The notes below the pieces were generated by a model. It saw nothing but the letters and a program-made list of their open reading frames with translations. It was not told the origin of the DNA and searched no databases. A DNA stretch of 38,541 bases, from IMG/VR virus record IMGVR_UViG_3300004463_000077, positions 1-38,541 of that record, one strand, 5' to 3'. A program made the translations under genes and the position numbers. This DNA comes from a virus. Below are positions 12,800 through 20,725 of the stretch, in pieces; within the stretch, counting starts at the first letter, position 1, and each line of letters begins with the position of its first letter.

Positions 12800-12829
12800 T
12801 TGACAAATTGATACTAGAGTTGATACACT
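12800..12829 (+). promoter_or_regulatory. strong candidate promoter for the packaging/head genes
   Basis: A perfect TTGACA (12800-12805), an 18-base spacer, and TACACT (12824-12829) preceded by TGA, an extended -10 feature. It lies just after the terminator at 12740-12765 and 35 bases before ATG 12865, so it probably starts a new transcription unit covering terL and the head genes. Confidence 0.6.
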
Positions 12830-12864
12830 CTCTTTTATGAATTGAACACTAACAGAGAGATTAT

Positions 12865-13248
12865 ATGGCAATTCAACAAATTGTAGTTAGTTCAGCAAAC
12901 CCTGTAGAGTTTATCAAGCGTGTTGTAGAGCTTGCACAACAAGGTGCTGTACTCAAAGATAACACTTGTCCTCGGCTGAAGACACTTCCTTTTATTGCTG
13001 AATTCACTTTTGAAGTGAATGGTAGCGAAGAGTTGAAAGTGAGTCCCGGTGTAAATGCTATCCCAGTACCATTGGGCGAAAAGGTGTACACCAAAGAACA
13101 ACTTGAAGCTATGCCTATCGAGGACATGCGTCCTATCGTTGCTAGTCGGGGTGTGAAAGGCCGAGATAAGTCAAAAATGGTAAAGCAGTATCTTGCTGCT
13201 GTAGAAAGTGGCAAGAATGCTGATGAGTCTTCGGAAGAAGACGAATAA
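12865..13248 (+). CDS. hypothetical protein with SAP/Rho-N-like C-terminal motif (127 aa)
   Basis: Residues 1-70 are a mixed alpha/beta region (MAIQQIVVSSANPVEFIKRVVELAQQGAVLKD...). Residues about 75-113 (VYTKEQLEAMPIEDMRPIVASRGVKGRDKSKMVKQYL) have the two-helix pattern of SAP or Rho-N-type nucleic-acid binding motifs. The C-terminus is acidic (ADESSEEDE). It has its own strong promoter and lies upstream of terL, suggesting a role in packaging or late expression, but this is inference. The ribosome binding site is AGAGAGA. Confidence 0.6.
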   Translation: MAIQQIVVSSANPVEFIKRVVELAQQGAVLKDNTCPRLKTLPFIAEFTFEVNGSEELKVSPGVNAIPVPLGEKVYTKEQLEAMPIEDMRPIVASRGVKGRDKSKMVKQYLAAVESGKNADESSEEDE

Positions 13249-13259
13249 AGAAGTAACAA

Positions 13260-13316
13260 TGAGAGCGAACGGGATTGCAAGCCCTTCTAACTGCCAACTC
13301 AGGTAGATAGTTCTCA
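13260..13316 (+). ncRNA. compact three-way-junction RNA element (tRNA-like outline)
   Basis: In the 98-base gap before the GIY-YIG gene, TGAGAGC (13260-13266) pairs with GTTCTCA (13310-13316, one G-U). This closes two hairpins: GAA-GGG/CCCTTC (13267-13273 with 13282-13287, one bulged C, eight-base loop) and CTGCC/GGTAG (13291-13295 with 13302-13306, six-base loop). Acceptor-length closing stem plus two arms recalls a tRNA without a D arm. At 57 bases, with no standard anticodon stem or T-loop, it is not a normal tRNA. Confidence 0.35.
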
Positions 13317-13346
13317 CCTAATTTAATCTAGTTGGAGATGTAAGAT

Positions 13347-14474
13347 TTGAGAGGCGCTAAACTTCAAGATATTACCGGTCAAAGATTTGGTAAGGTCACT
13401 GTAGTAAAACAAGGCGAAAGAGTTTTCTACCCGTCAGGTAGCTCTAAAATAAACTGGATTTGTGAGTGTGATTGCGGCAATGAAGTCATTACTAATACCG
13501 GTAGCCTACGCAAAGGTAACACTACATCATGTGGTAAGTGTCGTTGGGTAGATCGTATTGGACAAGTATTTGGTAAACTCACAGTAGTTTCTAAAGTGCC
13601 AGATGTTCGTAATGAATTTGGTAAAATAGTTACTACTTGGCATTGTCAATGTGAGTGTGGAAATACGCACAATGTTGGTGGAAATAATCTTGTTGCTGGT
13701 AATGTAAAGTCTTGTGGATGTTTATTTGATGATGTTCAAGAAGCTGACCTGATTAAGAGAAAAGAAAGTTTCTTAATTAATGCAGCACAAATTCATGAAA
13801 ACAAATATGAGTATGATCTTTCTACTTTCGAAAATACTAACAGCACGATTGAAATAACTTGTCCAAAACATGGTGAGTTTTTACAAGCAGTTCGTGATCA
13901 TATCTTCGGTTGTGGTTGTCAAAAATGTGCTGCTGAAAATAGGTCAATTGGGTTACAAGAATTTATCCGAAGAGGAAAAGAGCACTTCGGAGATAAGTAC
14001 GATTACTCTTCTGTTGAGTATATTAATAATTCAACCAAAGTAAAACTTATTTGCCCAGAGCACGGAGATTTCGAACAACTAGCAGCCTCACACATGAACG
14101 GTAGTGGTTGTTTTGAATGTTCTACAAACCTAAGACATTGGAATTACAAAGCTTACTGTGAAAGAAATGAAGAGTTTTCAAATACAATTGGTAAACTTTA
14201 TTTACTTAAACTAACCAATAAAGACGAAACATTTCTTAAAGTTGGCGTATCTGTGGGGTTTCTTAATAGACTTGCAAAATATAGACAAGATGGTTTTGAA
14301 GTTGAAGTTCTTAAAACCTTTGATGATTTAGCAATAAATATTGCAGAAAAAGAATCTGAGCTTTTGAAGTTTATTAAGAGTAACGGTTTAAAATATATTC
14401 CTTTGACAAAGTTTTCAGGAAGAACGGAATGTGCAGTTCTTGAAGCTGAGGACTTAATCAAAGAAAGGATATAA
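13347..14474 (+). CDS. GIY-YIG-type homing endonuclease with four zinc-binding repeats
   Basis: A 375-residue mobile-nuclease-like protein. Residues 5-68 and 69-126 are two Cys repeats (DITGQRFGKVTVV, W.C.C.CGN, SCG.C) of the same type as in the HNH/AP2 protein at 1734-2780. Residues about 135-195 and 202-260 are two DUF723-like units (KY.Y...[FY].N......CP.HG.F.Q...H..G.GC..C). Residues about 280-375 look like a GIY-YIG/T5orf172-type nuclease (KLYLLKL, LKVGVS, R308, GRTEC with Glu 361). The start is TTG 13347 with GGAG nine bases upstream. It ends one base before terL and contains that gene's AAAGGA site, so it lies directly upstream of the packaging motor gene. Confidence 0.8.
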   Translation: MRGAKLQDITGQRFGKVTVVKQGERVFYPSGSSKINWICECDCGNEVITNTGSLRKGNTTSCGKCRWVDRIGQVFGKLTVVSKVPDVRNEFGKIVTTWHCQCECGNTHNVGGNNLVAGNVKSCGCLFDDVQEADLIKRKESFLINAAQIHENKYEYDLSTFENTNSTIEITCPKHGEFLQAVRDHIFGCGCQKCAAENRSIGLQEFIRRGKEHFGDKYDYSSVEYINNSTKVKLICPEHGDFEQLAASHMNGSGCFECSTNLRHWNYKAYCERNEEFSNTIGKLYLLKLTNKDETFLKVGVSVGFLNRLAKYRQDGFEVEVLKTFDDLAINIAEKESELLKFIKSNGLKYIPLTKFSGRTECAVLEAEDLIKERI

Positions 14475-14475
14475 A

Positions 14476-15984
14476 GTGCAAGAAGAACAAGAAACTATTG
14501 GACCTAGCTCCCCTAAACAATCCCTAATGCTGAATCAGTTCGCTGATACGGCTATTCTAGGGGGAGCGATGGGCTCAGGAAAAAGTTACGTAAGTTTGCT
14601 TTACCCTCTTAAGTTTGCTGAAGATCCACATTTTCGTGGAATTATCTTCCGTAAGACCACAGGCGAAATTACTGCTCAGGGGGGTCTATGGGAGAATGCT
14701 TGCGAAATCTACACAAAGATTTATGGCAATGCCGAAGAACTTAGAAAACAAGGTAAAAAAGGTGGTATTAAGATCCACATTAAGGATCTTAAAATTACCT
14801 TCCCAGCCGGTGGCTCACTAAAGTTCTCTTTCCTTGAGGCAAAAAGGGATTTGTTAAAGCATCAAGGCGCCGCCTACACTTTTGTGTTATTTGACGAGGC
14901 GACACATTTTACACGGGAAATGATTGAATATTTGATCAAGCGGATGCGTTCCGCCCGCGCAAAACATAAAAAACAAATGGTATTGACCTGCAACCCCGAT
15001 CCAGATTGGGAATGTCTTGAATGGATCAAACCATACCTCACAGAAGATGGTACACCTGATCAAACCAAAGATGGTAAAATTCGTTATTATGTTGTTGATA
15101 ACGGAGAATATGTTTGGTCAGATTCGAGAGAAAAACTTGAAGAACTTTATGGCGCAGGTACAGACTCCGGTATAAGAAGTTTCACTTTTATTAGTGCAAA
15201 CTGTATGGATAATATTCCTCTTATGACGGCTGACCCAACATACTTGTCTAACTTGAAAGCTCAGCCGCAGGTTGATGTTCAGAGGTATCTCTACGGGAAC
15301 TGGTATGTCAGGCCGACCGGTGCGTCCATGGTCCGCAGGGAGTGGTTCGTTGAAAAAGATCAGGAGCCAGCTTGGACTGATATAGTAAAAACAGTACGCG
15401 CTTTTGACTTCGCTTTTAAATTACGTACAGATTCTTATCCAAATCCTGACTATACTGTATCAGTTAAGATGAGTAAGTTGAAAGATGGTAATTACTTTAT
15501 CCACGATATCAGACGAATAAGGGTTCTTCCGGGCAACTGGATGCAATTCATTCTAGACTCTGCAATGGAAGATGGCAGTAAGGTTGATATTGTTCTCCCT
15601 CTTGACCCTCAAACAAGATATAGCAATACTTTCATCTCTAAAGATTTATCCTCTAAAGGATTCTTTGTGAGACAGTTTGCAGCATCAGGTAAGAAAGCAG
15701 AAAGATTCAAACCTTTCTCTTCTATGGTTATGAATGGTGGAATGCAGATTCTTCGGAATTGCGGGACTGACTACGAGAATGATATAACCAACGATTTGAA
15801 TTTCTTTTATAAAGAATTGGAATCTTATGACGGTGAACGCAGTAGTGGCTCTCGTCACGATGATTTGTGTGATGCCTGTAGCGATGCGTTTGGTGCATGT
15901 GCATCTTCCATCGATATCCCTAATTTCCTTTCTGCGTTATCACAAGTTGACCTTTCAGCCCGTAACCCTATAAACAACCGTTAA
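14476..15984 (+). CDS. terL: terminase large subunit
   Basis: A 502-residue packaging motor. The N-terminal ATPase has Walker A GGAMGSGKS (about 29-37), Walker B FVLFDEATHF (about 136-145) and the coupling motif LTCNPDPDWE (about 170-179). The C-terminal RNase H-like nuclease shows VRAFDFAFK, VDIVLPLDPQ and SRHDDLCDACSDAF with acidic residues in the expected places. It cleaves concatemers and pumps DNA through the portal. The start is GTG 14476 with AAAGGA inside the end of the endonuclease gene. Length is normal for the family. Confidence 0.95.
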   Translation: MQEEQETIGPSSPKQSLMLNQFADTAILGGAMGSGKSYVSLLYPLKFAEDPHFRGIIFRKTTGEITAQGGLWENACEIYTKIYGNAEELRKQGKKGGIKIHIKDLKITFPAGGSLKFSFLEAKRDLLKHQGAAYTFVLFDEATHFTREMIEYLIKRMRSARAKHKKQMVLTCNPDPDWECLEWIKPYLTEDGTPDQTKDGKIRYYVVDNGEYVWSDSREKLEELYGAGTDSGIRSFTFISANCMDNIPLMTADPTYLSNLKAQPQVDVQRYLYGNWYVRPTGASMVRREWFVEKDQEPAWTDIVKTVRAFDFAFKLRTDSYPNPDYTVSVKMSKLKDGNYFIHDIRRIRVLPGNWMQFILDSAMEDGSKVDIVLPLDPQTRYSNTFISKDLSSKGFFVRQFAASGKKAERFKPFSSMVMNGGMQILRNCGTDYENDITNDLNFFYKELESYDGERSSGSRHDDLCDACSDAFGACASSIDIPNFLSALSQVDLSARNPINNR

Positions 15985-15997
15985 TTAAGGAGCCTTC

Positions 15998-17479
15998 ATG
16001 GCTGAAGAACCATTAGCCCTTAGTACGGGTGACGAGGTAATCCCTCGTATAAAATTAGGTGAAACAGGCTTCAATTCGCTGAAGGTTTCCTCGGGAGTTG
16101 TATTCGAGGAGTGCGCTTGGGAACTTAGGTGGCCCCATGCAATCACCACTTTCAAGAAGATGTCGAAAGACGGCACAATTGCCCCGGCTCTTAACTTAGT
16201 AGAGATGATGATTGCAAGGGTTCCGTGGACAGTTAAGATTCCTGAAGGTTACGAAGAACAGCTTAAAGATAAAGCTACATTCCTCCGTCAATGTATGGAT
16301 GACATGGAACATTCTTGGAATTCTTTTATCCGTGAAGTGGTCAGCTTTAATCGGTATGGTTTTGATGTTCAAGAGAAAGTCTATCGCCGACGTTTGAAGG
16401 CTAATGGTTCGAACTATAACGATGGATTGATAGCTCCTAAGAAACTTCCTCAACGAGCACAAGATTCTATTGTAGGTTGGGACTGGGAAAACGAGGGTCG
16501 TGACCTTTCTGGGGTGTGGCAAGCAGTCGTAAAACCGACAGGGTTAGAGCAATTCACCTACACTGGCGTAGACAGTATTTACGGCGATAAAGTTAAGATT
16601 CCTCGTAAGAAGTTTCTCTTGTTCCGAAGCGGCAGCAACAAAGATGATCCAAATGGACAAAGCCCGCTAGTTGGGGCGTGGGAGTCTTGGAAATATAAGA
16701 AGGCTTATGAAGAGTCCGAAGGTATTGGCGTCTCACAGGATATGCAAGGTTTTAAAGTCTTGTATCTTCCACCACGATACATGGACCCCAACGCTTCTGA
16801 TGAAGACAAGGCTGTATTCGACTACTACAAAAAGATGATGCGAAATGCTGCTGTTGCAGAACAGTCAGGGTTCATACTTCCGAACGTCGTAGATGAAAAC
16901 GGTAATAAATTCTTCGACTTCCAGATTGTATCTGTAACAGGTCAAAAGGCTTTTGATACTAACGCAATCATTAATCGTTATGCTCAAGAGATTCTTACTT
17001 GCCTCTTTGCAGACTTCCTATCTCTTGGTAACAATGGCTCTGGTTCATTTTCACTTGCTGAAAGTAAAGTTAGTGTTGTTGAAATGGCTATCGAAACTAA
17101 GTTGATTGAGATTCGTGACCAACTTAACCACGACCTTGTGAAACAAATTTTTGCACTGAATGGTTGGGATACAGCGATTACACCTTATTTTGATTTTGGT
17201 GCTATTGCTAAACAAGACCTCGATGTTCTGTCCAAGTTCATCCAGCGAGTTGCTTCTGTTGGTCTTATGTCACAAGACGCTGACACCATCAACTGGATTG
17301 CTGATCAAGCTGGTATGCCTTGCCCATTCTACGGTACTGAAGATATGGAAGAAGTAAGAGAAAAACTTACAACTTACTCTTCTGGTGCTGGTGAGGGAAT
17401 GGCCACAGCCGGTGAAGGTACATCAACTAGTCCAATGGGGGGAGATGATGCCTCTGTTGGTAACACAGAAAATACATAG
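15998..17479 (+). CDS. portal protein
   Basis: A 493-residue protein between terL and the protease gene. It has the DUF935/SPP1-type portal pattern: FEECAWELRWPHAITTFKKMSKDGTIAPALNLVEMMIARVPW near 34-76, FNRYGFDVQEKVYRRR near 113-128, and a long helical crown (IETKLIEIRDQLNHDLVKQIFALNG). The C-terminus is a Gly/Thr/Ser-rich tail (GEGMATAGEGTSTSPMGG). It forms the ring at the capsid vertex that binds terminase and connector proteins. ATG 15998 has AAGGAG upstream. Confidence 0.9.
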   Translation: MAEEPLALSTGDEVIPRIKLGETGFNSLKVSSGVVFEECAWELRWPHAITTFKKMSKDGTIAPALNLVEMMIARVPWTVKIPEGYEEQLKDKATFLRQCMDDMEHSWNSFIREVVSFNRYGFDVQEKVYRRRLKANGSNYNDGLIAPKKLPQRAQDSIVGWDWENEGRDLSGVWQAVVKPTGLEQFTYTGVDSIYGDKVKIPRKKFLLFRSGSNKDDPNGQSPLVGAWESWKYKKAYEESEGIGVSQDMQGFKVLYLPPRYMDPNASDEDKAVFDYYKKMMRNAAVAEQSGFILPNVVDENGNKFFDFQIVSVTGQKAFDTNAIINRYAQEILTCLFADFLSLGNNGSGSFSLAESKVSVVEMAIETKLIEIRDQLNHDLVKQIFALNGWDTAITPYFDFGAIAKQDLDVLSKFIQRVASVGLMSQDADTINWIADQAGMPCPFYGTEDMEEVREKLTTYSSGAGEGMATAGEGTSTSPMGGDDASVGNTENT

Positions 17480-17490
17480 GGAGTCCATTA

Positions 17491-18831
17491 ATGGCTCATG
17501 AACTTATTAGACTTCGGTCTAAATTGTTCGATACTCCTCTCCTAGTGGACTCTAAAAGTTTTGAATCTATTCTTAACTATGTAGATAAACGTTGTGAAGG
17601 AAATGTTGACGTTACTCCAAAGGCTGACAATGAGTTTTCAATGTATAGCACTTTGCATTACGCCGAATCAAATCTTGGTGTTATCCACATCTCAGGTCCA
17701 TTGACTAATAAGTCAACCGGATGGGAAGCATTTTGCGGTGGCACTTCTTATGAAAGTATCAAGGAAGATTTCGAAGCCTTGCTGGAATCTGGCACCAAGA
17801 CTGTAGCCTTTATGGTTGAGTCTGGTGGCGGTGAAGCTTACGGTATGATGGATACTGGTAATTATCTGCGTAAATTGGCAGATGAAAATGGTGTGAAAAT
17901 CATTTCGTATGTTGATGGCCTCTCTGCTAGTGCTGCCTATGGATTGACGGCAATCTCTGATGAAATTATTTCTAATAAGAATTCAGAGATTGGTTCTATC
18001 GGGGTGTTGATTCGTTTGATGAACGATTCTAAAGCTCTTGAGATGAAAGGTTATGAACGTTCCTTTATCTCCGCAGGAACTGAGAAGATTCCATTTGCTG
18101 AAGACGGATCTTTCCGTAAAGAGTTCTTGGATGACCTCCAATATAAAGTAGATGCTCTCTACACAGATTTCACTGAGTATGTTGCAGAACATCGCAAAAT
18201 GACAGTGGAAGCAGTTAGGAATACTCAAGCAAACACCTTCCTTGCAGAAGATGCAATTGCTTTGGGCCTAGCTGATAAGGTAATGACTCAAGAAGATTTT
18301 TATTCTTACCTGTCGGGCCAAGCCCAAAATAATAAAGAAGGAAGTTCGATGAGTAATCGTATCTTTAAATTTAGTAAAAACAACGACGAGGAAACTCTTG
18401 AAATGACCCAACTTGCTGAATTGCAATCGCAACTCACTGCTGCAAATGAGCAACTGGCAGAGTTCTCCTCTGTGCAACAAGCTCTTGCATCGCTGCAAAC
18501 TAGCTTTACTGACCAAGGTGCCAAATTGACTGAAGCTCTTGAGAAAGTAGCTCAGATGGAATCTGAAAAAGTAGAAGCTAAACTGTCGGCCCGTAAAGAA
18601 AAATTGGCTTCCGTTAAACAAGAAGCTCTGCTGACTTCGTTGTCCATTCTGGATGATGCTGCATTTGAAGCTGTAGTAGCTGGCTTTAAAGCACAAGCTG
18701 AAGTAATTGACCATTCTGCTCTGATGTCGGAAGTTGGTGGTCAGGGTAAAGAAGTAGTGCCAGAAAAACCTCAAGGTGAAAACCTCACCGCTCAACTCCT
18801 GAAAAATCAATTCCAAAAAGGTGCTAAATAA
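17491..18831 (+). CDS. S49 (SppA/ClpP-fold) capsid maturation protease fused to scaffold domain
   Basis: A 446-residue protein. Residues about 60-275 are an S49-type peptidase: GVIHISGPLTN, VESGGGEAYGM (110-119), and the nucleophile region VDGLSASAAYGLTA, with Ser 147 the likely active residue, then GSIGVLI. Residues from about 300 are a Gln/Glu-rich coiled coil (LAELQSQLTAANEQLAEFSSVQQALASLQ...), characteristic of scaffold. The enzyme is expected to cleave scaffold and head proteins during maturation, as lambda gpC does with Nu3. An internal start at 18349 would make the scaffold part alone. ATG 17491 has GGGAG. Confidence 0.9.
   Translation: MAHELIRLRSKLFDTPLLVDSKSFESILNYVDKRCEGNVDVTPKADNEFSMYSTLHYAESNLGVIHISGPLTNKSTGWEAFCGGTSYESIKEDFEALLESGTKTVAFMVESGGGEAYGMMDTGNYLRKLADENGVKIISYVDGLSASAAYGLTAISDEIISNKNSEIGSIGVLIRLMNDSKALEMKGYERSFISAGTEKIPFAEDGSFRKEFLDDLQYKVDALYTDFTEYVAEHRKMTVEAVRNTQANTFLAEDAIALGLADKVMTQEDFYSYLSGQAQNNKEGSSMSNRIFKFSKNNDEETLEMTQLAELQSQLTAANEQLAEFSSVQQALASLQTSFTDQGAKLTEALEKVAQMESEKVEAKLSARKEKLASVKQEALLTSLSILDDAAFEAVVAGFKAQAEVIDHSALMSEVGGQGKEVVPEKPQGENLTAQLLKNQFQKGAK
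18349..18831 (+). CDS. nested scaffold protein (internal in-frame start, 160 aa)
   Basis: Within the protease gene, ATG 18349 is in frame and is preceded by AAGAAGGAAG at good spacing, a stronger site than most in the window. The product, MSNRIFKFSKNNDEETLEMTQLAELQ..., is the coiled-coil scaffold half without the peptidase. This mirrors lambda C/Nu3 and similar phages, where most scaffold is made from the internal start. It shares its stop with the full-length protease, and that stop overlaps the decoration protein start (TAATG). Confidence 0.7.
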   Translation: MSNRIFKFSKNNDEETLEMTQLAELQSQLTAANEQLAEFSSVQQALASLQTSFTDQGAKLTEALEKVAQMESEKVEAKLSARKEKLASVKQEALLTSLSILDDAAFEAVVAGFKAQAEVIDHSALMSEVGGQGKEVVPEKPQGENLTAQLLKNQFQKGAK

Positions 18832-19265
18832 TGCCCATCGTAGTTCGTGGTTTTACCCAACTGTCCGACCTCGTAGTTCACGAACGTGATCCTAGTGTTG
18901 GTTATGCCCGTGAAGTTGTGTTTGTTGACGTAGCTGCTGATACCCCTGTTGTAATGGGTATGGTTGCTTATCGTGCAAAAGCTGCAACTGACACTGCTTA
19001 CACTCTCCTGTCTGCTGCTGCCCAACTGGTTGCTACTAACGAATTCATCGTTCTGTTTGGTGACGAATATTGCGCTAAGCCACAAGGCTTTACTTTGCTG
19101 GCCGCTGAAACTACCGACAACGCTGTTGGTTATGTCCGTGACAACGTAATCCTGAAAGATTACCCAGTACGTCAGGCCACTTCTGGTTTCCTGAACGCCA
19201 CTCAATTCGAAGGTCTGCGTCACTTGCTCAAAGAGCAGGGCGTCATTCTTGAACTTACTGTTTAA
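18831..19265 (+). CDS. head decoration protein
   Basis: A 144-residue beta-rich protein whose ATG overlaps the protease stop. It lies in the fixed order protease/scaffold - decoration - major capsid seen in lambda-type heads (gpC-gpD-gpE). Its VVMGMVAYRAKAATDTAYTLLSA and VLFGDEY segments resemble gpD-like trimeric decoration proteins that stabilise expanded capsids. The family assignment is by position and general resemblance. Confidence 0.75.
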   Translation: MPIVVRGFTQLSDLVVHERDPSVGYAREVVFVDVAADTPVVMGMVAYRAKAATDTAYTLLSAAAQLVATNEFIVLFGDEYCAKPQGFTLLAAETTDNAVGYVRDNVILKDYPVRQATSGFLNATQFEGLRHLLKEQGVILELTV

Positions 19266-19283
19266 TCTGGAGCTTAAATAACT

Positions 19284-20372
19284 ATGCCACTTTCTTACAA
19301 TCCTACGGACTTCAACCGCGTAGTAGACCTGTCCGAAGATATCATGATCGTCCCCAACTCTTGGGGTCTGTTCAACCAATTGGGTATCTTCGATACTGAA
19401 CGTAAAACCCAAAAGACTGTTCTGGTTCCTCGCACCACTTGGAACGAAGGTTTGATTCCAGACCGTAACTGGGATGAACGTAACAACGCTTCCCGTGGTC
19501 CAGCTCGTAGCTATCTGACTGCTTCAATCCCGCATTTTCCTTTGGATGACGCGATTACTCCAAATGATGTTGACGGTGTTGTTGCTTGGGATAACGTTTT
19601 CGCTGGTATCCAAACTGAAACTGTTGCTGGTACTCGTGCCCGCAAAATGCAACAAATGCGTATGAACCACGCTGTGACTCTTGAGGCTGCTCGTGCTCAA
19701 TTGATCACCACTGGCTCCGTATATGCTCCAAGTGGTACTCTGCGTCAATCTTACGGTGCTACCATCAACTGGTACAACGAGTTTGGTGTTACCCGTACCG
19801 AACTGACCATGCCTCTGAACAGCCTCGCTACTGATCCTCTGGAAAGTGTTGAGCCTATCATTGCTGGTGTTCAAGATGGTATCCAATCCGGTCAAGTTGT
19901 TGAAGGTATGATTGCTGTTTGCTCGCCATCGTTCTTCAATGCACTGATCACTCACCCGTTCGTAGTTGATGCTTACAAATACTACGCTCGTGATCGTGGT
20001 GCTGACGTTCTGACTGGTCGTCTGACTGCTAACGCTTTTGGTCTTGATGCTCGTTATCGTACCTTCAGCTATGGTGGTATTCTGTGGATCGAATATCGTG
20101 GTAGCTACACCGACCGTGTAACTGGTGCAACTGTTCCTTACATCCCAGCCGGTGATGCATATGTATTCCCACAAGTAGCCGCTGCTGCACTGTTCAAAAC
20201 CTACTTTGCTCCTGCAAATCGTTTTGCAACTGTTAACCAAACTGCACAAGAAGCTTACTGGTTTGAATACATGAACGAGAAAGACGATTTCATCGAAATC
20301 ATGTCTGAATCGAACTTCATGAACGCTGTACTGCGTCCTCAAGCTCTGGTTCGCGTAAGCATCGCTGCCTAA
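19284..20372 (+). CDS. major capsid protein (gpE-like HK97 fold)
   Basis: A 362-residue protein with features of the lambda gpE family: an N-terminal arm (PTDFNRVVDLSEDIMIVPNSWGLFNQLGIF), a matching E-loop region (KTVLVPRTTWNEGLIPDRNWDERNN), and a conserved C-terminal part (YVFPQVAAAALFKTYFAPANRFATVNQ, EIMSESNFMNAVLRPQALVRV). It forms the icosahedral shell. Codons look optimised compared with neighbours (many C-ending codons), as expected for the most abundant protein. A GAAA-loop hairpin follows directly. Confidence 0.93.
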   Translation: MPLSYNPTDFNRVVDLSEDIMIVPNSWGLFNQLGIFDTERKTQKTVLVPRTTWNEGLIPDRNWDERNNASRGPARSYLTASIPHFPLDDAITPNDVDGVVAWDNVFAGIQTETVAGTRARKMQQMRMNHAVTLEAARAQLITTGSVYAPSGTLRQSYGATINWYNEFGVTRTELTMPLNSLATDPLESVEPIIAGVQDGIQSGQVVEGMIAVCSPSFFNALITHPFVVDAYKYYARDRGADVLTGRLTANAFGLDARYRTFSYGGILWIEYRGSYTDRVTGATVPYIPAGDAYVFPQVAAAALFKTYFAPANRFATVNQTAQEAYWFEYMNEKDDFIEIMSESNFMNAVLRPQALVRVSIAA

Positions 20373-20380
20373 ATCTGAAT

Positions 20381-20402
20381 GGGGCTGAAAAGCCCCTTCT
20401 TT
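20381..20402 (+). terminator. GAAA-loop hairpin after major capsid gene
   Basis: GGGGCT (20381-20386), GAAA loop, AGCCCC (20391-20396), then TTCTTT. It lies nine bases after the capsid stop. The short T-run makes it a partial terminator, suitable for making more capsid than downstream product. A near copy follows the tail tube gene at 24961. Confidence 0.7.
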
Positions 20403-20414
20403 GGAGATATAAAT

Positions 20415-20639
20415 ATGGCTGTTACTCCAACAGTTGGTGCGGGTTATATTGAGGCAGTTAATTCCATTGCTACTCAAGTAAACTCTGGTGCCGGCGTTCC
20501 TGTTGCAACTACTACTGTTAATGGCACTGTTAAGAAGGCTGCAACTCAGGCCGACTTTGCTGGTGCTGATACAGCAGCTCTTATCGTGGAGTTGAATGCC
20601 TTTCTGGCTAAACTCAAAGCTGCTGGTATTGTCGCTTAA
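20415..20639 (+). CDS. small head-fibre-like protein (74 aa)
   Basis: I choose ATG 20415 with GGAG upstream rather than an in-frame start inside the terminator. The product ends in VNGTVKKAATQADFAGADTAALIVELNAFLAKLKAAGIVA, the pattern of phage head-fibre (phi29 gp8.5-type) base domains, in which GTVK(K/Q)A.....A.D...L...LN.LL..L...G is conserved. It is probably a capsid-bound decoration. Its position immediately after the major capsid gene fits. Confidence 0.7.
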   Translation: MAVTPTVGAGYIEAVNSIATQVNSGAGVPVATTTVNGTVKKAATQADFAGADTAALIVELNAFLAKLKAAGIVA

Positions 20640-20645
20640 AATATG

Positions 20646-20672
20646 AGGGTGGTTAATTCTACCCTTGTAACC
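20646..20672 (+). other. two crossing stems in the leader of the HNH/AP2 gene
   Basis: AGGGT (20646-20650) can pair with ACCCT (20661-20665), and GGTTA (20651-20655) with TAACC (20668-20672). The pairs interleave, so they are either alternative hairpins or a tight pseudoknot. They lie between the head-fibre stop and the endonuclease. A weak promoter (TTGTAA, 17 bases, TAAGCT) starts at 20666. Confidence 0.3.
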
Positions 20673-20725
20673 ATAAAGATTTTGTGATAAGCTATTCAGT
20701 CAAATTTATCCCAAAGGAGATTGAA

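Noticed and set aside
13222-13248. Hammerhead-ribozyme-like core: CTGATGA, a perfect six-pair stem (GTCTTC/GAAGAC) with GGAA loop, then GAA
   Set aside because: It lies in the coding end of the SAP-like gene, the base after GAA is T rather than A, and I could not find partners for stems I and III or a cleavage site. Probably chance in an acidic tail.
19524-20477. Long open frame on the minus strand opposite the capsid gene
   Set aside because: Shadow of the highly expressed capsid gene; its translation has no domain pattern and it has no ribosome binding site.
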